Origin: Streptomyces sp. Edi2
Lineage (GTDB): Bacteria; Actinomycetota; Actinomycetes; Streptomycetales; Streptomycetaceae
NCBI RefSeq assembly: GCF_040253635.1
Contig: NZ_JBEJGX010000003.1
Location: 2,108,001-2,172,000, forward strand
Direction: 5' to 3'
Length of the DNA stretch: 64,000 bases
The number at the start of each line of letters is the position of its first letter. Positions within the stretch are counted from its first letter, which is position 1. Positions 59,683-64,000 of this stretch are shown here, piece after piece. Position numbers and translations under genes: made by a program. Under the pieces are notes generated by a model. It worked only from the letters and a program-made list of their open reading frames with translations. It was not told the DNA's origin and did not search any database.

Positions 59683-61119
59683 CTACTTCGGGGAGTCGTC
59701 CTCGCCGATGTGGTGGACGCGGACGAGGTTGGTGGAGCCGGGGACTCCGGGCGGGGAGCCGGCCGTGATGATCACGACGTCGCCCTTCTGGCAGCGGCCG
59801 AGCCTCAGAAGCTGCTCGTCGACCTGGGCGACCATCTCGTCGGTGGAGTTGACGGTCGGGCCGAGGAAGGTCTCCACGCCCCAGCTGACGTTGAGCTGGG
59901 AGCGGGTGGCCGGGTCGGGGGTGAAGGCCAGCAGCGGGATGGGCGAGCGGTAGCGGGAGAGGCGGCGGACGGTGTCGCCGGACTGGGTGAAGGCGACGAG
60001 GAACTTGGCGCCGAGGAAGTCGCCGATGTCGGCGGCGGCGCGGGCGACGGCGCCGCCCTGGGTGCGGGGCTTGTTGGCCTCGGTGAGCGGCGGGAGGCCC
60101 TTGGCGAGGAGGTCTTCCTCGGCGGCCTCGACGATGCGGCTCATCGTCTTGACGGTCTCGGTGGGGTACTTCCCGACGCTGGTCTCGCCGGAGAGCATGA
60201 CGGCGTCGGTGCCGTCGATGACGGCGTTGGCGACGTCGGAGGCTTCGGCGCGGGTGGGGCGGGAGTTGTCGATCATCGAGTCGAGCATCTGGGTGGCGAC
60301 GATGACCGGTTTGGCGTTGCGCTTGGCGAGTTTGACGGCGCGCTTCTGGACGATCGGGACGGTTTCGAGGGGCATTTCGACGCCGAGGTCGCCGCGGGCG
60401 ACCATGATGCCGTCGAAGGCGGCGACGATGTCGTCGATGTTGTCGACGGCCTGGGGCTTTTCGACCTTGGCGATGACGGGGAGGAAGCGGTCTTCCTCGC
60501 GCATGATGCGGTGGACGTCGTCGATGTCGTGGCCGCTGCGGACGAAGGAGAGGGCGATGATGTCGGCGCCGTAGCGCAGGGCCCAGCGGAGGTCGTCCTG
60601 GTCCTTGTCGGAGAGGGCGGGGACGGAGACGGCGACGCCGGGGAGGTTGAGGCCTTTGTGGTCGGAGACCATGCCGCCTTCGACGACCCTGGTGCGGACG
60701 TGGGGTCCGTCGACGTCGGTGACTTCGAGGGTCACCTTTCCGTCGTCGATGAGGATGCGTTCGCCGGTGGTGACGTCGGCGGCGAGGCCGTGGTAGGTGG
60801 TGCCGCAGATCTGGCGGTCGCCTTCGACGGCGGGTTCCACGGTGATGGTGAACTCGTCGTCGCGTTCGAGAAGTACAGGGCCTTCGCGGAATCGGCCGAG
60901 TCGGATCTTCGGGCCTTGAAGGTCGGCGAGAATGCCGACGCTGCGGCGGGTTTCTTCGGAGGCTTTGCGGACCCGGTCGAATCGTGCCTCGTGTTCGGCG
61001 TAGGTGCCGTGGCTGAGGTTGAAGCGGGCGATGTCCATTCCGGCGTCGACGAGGGCTTTGATCTGCTCGTACGAGTCGGTGGCGGGTCCCAGTGTGCAGA
61101 CGATCTTTGCTCGGCGCAT
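59683..61119 (-). CDS. pyk: Pyruvate kinase
   Basis: A 478-residue glycolytic enzyme converting phosphoenolpyruvate and ADP to pyruvate and ATP. Recognisable parts are RRAKIVCTLGPATDSYEQIKALVDAGMDIARFNLSHG at the start, ILADLQGPKIRLG, the catalytic VIAKVEKPQAVDNIDDIVAAFDGIMVARGDLGVEMPLE with the active-site lysine and metal acids, and DGTDAVMLSGETSVGKYP. The C-terminal allosteric domain ends in VIITAGSPPG and TNLVRVHHIG. In S. coelicolor the gene beside the ANTAR regulator is, as I recall, the second pyruvate kinase. The ATG at 61117-61119 follows TAGAGT (61126-61131, minus strand) by 6 bases, so the mRNA is probably leaderless. Confidence 0.97.
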   Translation of the reverse strand: MRRAKIVCTLGPATDSYEQIKALVDAGMDIARFNLSHGTYAEHEARFDRVRKASEETRRSVGILADLQGPKIRLGRFREGPVLLERDDEFTITVEPAVEGDRQICGTTYHGLAADVTTGERILIDDGKVTLEVTDVDGPHVRTRVVEGGMVSDHKGLNLPGVAVSVPALSDKDQDDLRWALRYGADIIALSFVRSGHDIDDVHRIMREEDRFLPVIAKVEKPQAVDNIDDIVAAFDGIMVARGDLGVEMPLETVPIVQKRAVKLAKRNAKPVIVATQMLDSMIDNSRPTRAEASDVANAVIDGTDAVMLSGETSVGKYPTETVKTMSRIVEAAEEDLLAKGLPPLTEANKPRTQGGAVARAAADIGDFLGAKFLVAFTQSGDTVRRLSRYRSPIPLLAFTPDPATRSQLNVSWGVETFLGPTVNSTDEMVAQVDEQLLRLGRCQKGDVVIITAGSPPGVPGSTNLVRVHHIGEDDSPK

Positions 61120-61125
61120 GCTTCG

Positions 61126-61131
61126 ACTCTA
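61126..61131 (-). promoter_or_regulatory. -10 box of the leaderless pyk promoter
   Basis: TAGAGT on the minus strand, 6 bases before the pyk ATG. The direct repeat CCCTACCG (twice, 10 bases apart) lies just upstream. Confidence 0.5.
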
Positions 61132-61262
61132 TGACTTACCGGGCGGTAGGGAACGGTAGGGAAGTGACTGCTCAACGAGCGCTTGATGAAAGGCTGTTGA
61201 CAAGTAATGGAATGGGCGCGATGGCGCTCCGATGAGCAGAAATTCATTCCGTGCGCGCGGTC

Positions 61263-62000
61263 TCACAATACGGGGCGGGTCATCGTGAAGCGTGCGTTGA
61301 CATGGGCATGGACGGCTTGGCGCTGGGGTTCGAGGTCGAGGGCGGGGGCGGATTCCTGGACGGCGGCGCGGCCGTAGCCGGCGAAGCCGCGCATGCCGGG
61401 GGCTTGGGCGGGGGCGGTGTTCTCGGCGCCGAGGTCGGCGATTTCGAGGAGGGCGTCGAGGCGGGCGCCGACGGCCTCGGCGTATTCGCGGGCGCGCTGG
61501 ACGGCTTCGCGGACGACCTGGGTGCGGGCGGCGCGGTGGGCGGGTGAGTCGGGGCGCAGGTCCCACCACGGGCCGTCGACGCGGGTGAGGTCGAGGTCGG
61601 CGAGGCGGGTGGTGAGTTCGCCGAGGGTGGTGAAGTCGTTGAGGGTGGCGGTGTGGGTGACGCGTCCGTGGTAGGCGCGGACGCGTTCGTGGCGGCCTTT
61701 CTCGGTGAGCTGGGGGGTGAGGCTGAAGGTGCCGGTTTCGAGTTTTTCGATGGCGTCGCCGTAGCTCTTGATGAGGGTGAGGGCTTGTTCGTTGCGGCGG
61801 GTGAGGTCGGTGAGGGCGGTGGTGCGGTCGGTGCCGCGGGCGCTGACGGTGACGGCGATGCGGGCGATTTCCGGGTCGACGTCGAGGCGGGCTTCGCCGC
61901 GTACGGCGAGGCGGGGGGTGTCGGGGGTGCCGTACGGGAGGGCGGTCGGGGCGCCCGCGGGGGTGGGGACGGCGGAGGTCGTGGCGGCGGGGTCGGTCAT
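61263..62000 (-). CDS. SIMPL (DUF541) domain protein
   Basis: A 245-residue protein with one SIMPL domain: PRLAVRGEARLDVDPEIARIAVTVSARGTDRTTALTDLT at the start, SLTPQLTEKGRHERVRAYHGRVTHTATL in the middle and RAREYAEAVGARLDALLEIADLG in the second half. SIMPL proteins are poorly understood; some are periplasmic and linked to stress or signalling. No signal peptide is visible, so this copy should be cytoplasmic. GGGAGG lies 4 bases before the ATG at 61998-62000, a strong site. It is divergent from the 5'-nucleotidase gene across a G-rich, G4-prone region. Confidence 0.9.
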   Translation of the reverse strand: MTDPAATTSAVPTPAGAPTALPYGTPDTPRLAVRGEARLDVDPEIARIAVTVSARGTDRTTALTDLTRRNEQALTLIKSYGDAIEKLETGTFSLTPQLTEKGRHERVRAYHGRVTHTATLNDFTTLGELTTRLADLDLTRVDGPWWDLRPDSPAHRAARTQVVREAVQRAREYAEAVGARLDALLEIADLGAENTAPAQAPGMRGFAGYGRAAVQESAPALDLEPQRQAVHAHVNARFTMTRPVL

Positions 62001-62060
62001 GGTGCCTCCCGGGTTTCGGGGTCGGTGGCCGGTCTGTCCGGTGTGTTCGGTGTGTTCGGT

Positions 62061-62126
62061 GGGGCGGGCCTCGGGTTCGGGGCGTGCGGTGTGCGGGTGC
62101 GGGGCGTGTGGGTGCGGGGGCGTGGG
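62061..62126 (+). repeat. Two adjacent G-quadruplex motifs
   Basis: Two runs meet G3+N1-7 four times: GGGG(62061)-GGG(62066)-GGG(62073)-GGGG(62079), and GGG(62095)-GGGG(62101)-GGG(62110)-GGGGG(62116)-GGG(62124). They lie in the divergent promoter region, on the strand non-template for the 5'-nucleotidase gene. Confidence 0.7.
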
Positions 62127-62284
62127 TGGTGAAGGGTCGCATATCGGGGCCGGTCGGGGTGGGGCATCCGGGGGAGCCGCGTGAGGGGTGTTGCGCGGGG
62201 TGCGGCTGCGCCAGAATCTACGCGCGTTGTCCCGCTGTGTGACGGCACGCATCGGCGTTTTGGCGTTCATCCAAGGGAGTTGGC

Positions 62285-64000
62285 ATGTCGCTCGACCGTA
62301 GGAAGTTCTTGGGGCGTTCCGTGGTGACGGGGGCCGGGGTGGCGCTCGCGGGGGCGGCGGGCGCGCCGGCGGCCGGGGCGGTGGAGGCCCGGGGCACGGG
62401 TGACCACGGTGGCCGCGGTCACCGGCGGGAGCGGTACGCCTTCACGGTCATGGGCACGACGGATCTGCACGGCAATGTCTTCAACTGGGACTACGCCACC
62501 GGCGCGGAGTTCGACGATGCGGCGCACAACGACGTCGGTCTGGCGAAGATTTCGACGCTGGTGACGCAGGTGCGGCGGGAGAAGGGCCGGCGGCACACGC
62601 TGCTGATCGATGCGGGCGACACGATTCAGGGCACCCAGCTGGCGTATTACTACGCCAAGGTGGATCCGATCACGGATCCGGACGGGCCGGTGCATCCGAT
62701 GGCGCGGGCGATGAATGCGATCGGCTATGACGCCGCGGCGCTGGGGAATCATGAGTTCAATTACGGCATTCCGGTGCTGCGGAAGTTCGAGGAGAGCTGT
62801 GATTTTCCGCTGCTGGGGGCGAATGCGGTGGATGCGAGGTCGCTGCGGCCGGCGTTCCGTCCGTATGTGCTGAAGCGGTTGCGGTCACCGCGCGGCCGGG
62901 AGGTGACGGTGGCGGTGCTGGGTTTGACGAATCCGGGGATCGCGATCTGGGACAAGGCGCATGTGCAGGGGAAGCTGGCGTTTCCGGGGCTGGTGGAGCA
63001 GGCGGCGAAGTGGGTACCGAAGCTGCGGTCGATGGGCGCGGATGTGGTGATCGTGGCGGCGCATTCCGGGATGAGCGGTACGTCGTCGTACGGGGATCAG
63101 TTGCCGTATGTGGAGAATGCGGCGGCGTTGGTGGCGGAGCAGGTGCCGGGGATCGATGCGGTGTTGGTGGGGCATGCGCATGTGGAGGTTCCCGAGCGGC
63201 GGGTGGTGAACAAGGAGACGGGCCGCGAGGTGGTGCTGTCGGAGCCGTTGAAGTGGGGGCAGCGGCTGACGCTTTTCGATGTGGCGGTGGAGTGGCATCG
63301 GGGGCGCTGGGAGGTGGCGTCGGTCGGTGCGCGGGTCCTGAACTCGAATGCGGTGGCGGAGGACGCGCGGATCACGGGGTTGCTGCGGGCCGAGCACCGG
63401 AAGGTCGTGGCGTATGTGAACCGGGTGATCGGCCGGTCCAAGGCGGAGATGACGGCGGCCGAGGCGCCGGTGAAGGATACGCCGGTATTGGACTTCATTG
63501 CTTTTGTGCAGGCGGAGGTGGTGCGTAAGGCGCTTGCGGGGTCGGCGTATGCGTCGTTGCCGGTGTTGTCGCAGGCGTCGTGTTTTTCGCGGACTGCGAG
63601 GGTGCCGGAGGGTGAGGTGACGATCCGGTCGATGGCGGCGTTGTATCCGTTCGACAACACGCTGGAGGCGAGGGTGTTGACGGGTGCGCAGGTGCGGGCG
63701 TATTTGGAGTTTTCGGCGCGGTATTACGTGCGGACGGCGGCCGGTGGTCCGGTGGATCCGTCGAAGGTCACGAATGCGGACGGTACGCCGGATTACAACT
63801 ATGACGTGGTGAGCGGCGTCTCGTACGAGATCGATATCGCGAAGCCGGCGGGGCAGCGGATCGGGAAGCTGATGTTCGGCGGGAAGCCGTTGGATGATGC
63901 GGCGCGGTTCGTACTGGCGGTGAACAATTACCGGGCGAGTGGTGGCGGTAATTTCCCGCATGTGGCGGCCGCGGAGCAGGTGTGGTCGACGTCCGACGAG
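62285..64000 (+). CDS. Tat-exported bifunctional 2',3'-cyclic nucleotide phosphodiesterase / 5'-nucleotidase (5' part)
   Basis: At least 572 residues; the frame is open to the window edge. The N-terminus carries a twin-arginine signal (LDRRKFLGRSVVTGAGVALAG), so it is exported folded. The calcineurin-like metal motifs are present: TTDLHGNVF (DxH), IDAGDTIQGTQ (GD), ALGNHEFNYG (GNHE), VAAHSGMSG and GHAHVEVP. The later part, LDFIAFVQAEVV and MAALYPFDNTLEARVLTGAQVRAYLEFSARYY, is the C-terminal 5'-nucleotidase domain that binds the nucleoside. It scavenges phosphate and nucleosides outside the cell. GGGAG lies 5 bases before the ATG at 62285. Codons favour G at the third position, unlike the C-rich liv genes. 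Confidence 0.95.
   Translation, partial: MSLDRRKFLGRSVVTGAGVALAGAAGAPAAGAVEARGTGDHGGRGHRRERYAFTVMGTTDLHGNVFNWDYATGAEFDDAAHNDVGLAKISTLVTQVRREKGRRHTLLIDAGDTIQGTQLAYYYAKVDPITDPDGPVHPMARAMNAIGYDAAALGNHEFNYGIPVLRKFEESCDFPLLGANAVDARSLRPAFRPYVLKRLRSPRGREVTVAVLGLTNPGIAIWDKAHVQGKLAFPGLVEQAAKWVPKLRSMGADVVIVAAHSGMSGTSSYGDQLPYVENAAALVAEQVPGIDAVLVGHAHVEVPERRVVNKETGREVVLSEPLKWGQRLTLFDVAVEWHRGRWEVASVGARVLNSNAVAEDARITGLLRAEHRKVVAYVNRVIGRSKAEMTAAEAPVKDTPVLDFIAFVQAEVVRKALAGSAYASLPVLSQASCFSRTARVPEGEVTIRSMAALYPFDNTLEARVLTGAQVRAYLEFSARYYVRTAAGGPVDPSKVTNADGTPDYNYDVVSGVSYEIDIAKPAGQRIGKLMFGGKPLDDAARFVLAVNNYRASGGGNFPHVAAAEQVWSTSDE

Noticed and set aside
59671..61134. Long plus-strand frame opposite pyk
   Set aside because: Mirror of the pyk codons (Gly/Asp/Val-rich), no domain; pyk is certain.

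Overview
The window is very GC-rich, with codons ending in G or C, GTG starts, dense gene packing and mycothiol, proteasome and lipoprotein signatures. It fits a Streptomyces chromosome (core, not arm). From memory, the gene order uvrA - TerC/TerD - uvrB - glpQ2 - ogt - coaE - rpsA - hrpB - polA - liv operon - pyk matches the conserved central Streptomyces chromosome. No insertion sequence, prophage, CRISPR array or rRNA is visible.

Layout. 1-1556: N-terminal half of uvrA, running off the left edge. 1.9-5.8 kb: divergent TetR regulator and FAD hydroxylase, a mycothiol-dependent isomerase-like gene and an MBL-fold hydrolase. 5.9-10 kb: TerC behind a yybP-ykoY (Mn2+) riboswitch, then two TerD genes, one of them a long fusion. 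10.3-12.4 kb: uvrB. 13-21 kb: glpQ2-like phosphodiesterase, ogt, DUF1697, a lone MazF/PemK-like gene, a kinase-like gene without a P-loop lysine, an IclR-type regulator, a quinone-oxidoreductase-like MDR and an FAD oxidoreductase. 21.1-27.6 kb: an overlapping three-gene operon of SNF2 helicase, SWIM zinc-finger protein and helicase-associated protein, followed by a UvrD-like helicase. 30-36.6 kb: TPR, cupin, coaE, PAC2, rpsA and a methyltransferase. 36.8-48 kb: hrpB, DUF3068 plus a small SPW_0924-type protein, a lytic transglycosylase, DUF4184, a rhomboid-like protein and polA. 48.3-57.8 kb: FdhF/YdeP-type molybdoenzyme, PaaI-type thioesterase and a five-gene branched-chain amino acid ABC transporter. 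57.9-64 kb: an ANTAR response regulator, an unusual tRNA, a LAGLIDADG-type protein, pyk, a SIMPL protein and the 5' part of a Tat-exported 5'-nucleotidase, which runs off the right edge.

How it works together. DNA repair is over-represented (uvrA, uvrB, ogt, polA, the SNF2 operon and the UvrD-like helicase). The sequence TTGTCAGTG occurs six times. Four copies are followed after exactly 8 bases by a TANNNT -10 box (uvrB, ogt and two sites facing no sense gene) and one by CAGGAT (polA). This is the RecA-independent DNA-damage promoter (RecA-NDp, PafBC type). At uvrB, ogt and polA the start codon lies 6-7 bases after the -10 box, so these mRNAs should be leaderless; the same layout recurs at about a dozen genes here. 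Other regulatory features are the Mn2+ riboswitch, whose P1 3' strand is perfectly complementary to the terC Shine-Dalgarno region, and a 14-bp hairpin plus a 24-bp tandem-repeat array between the liv binding-protein gene and its permease genes.
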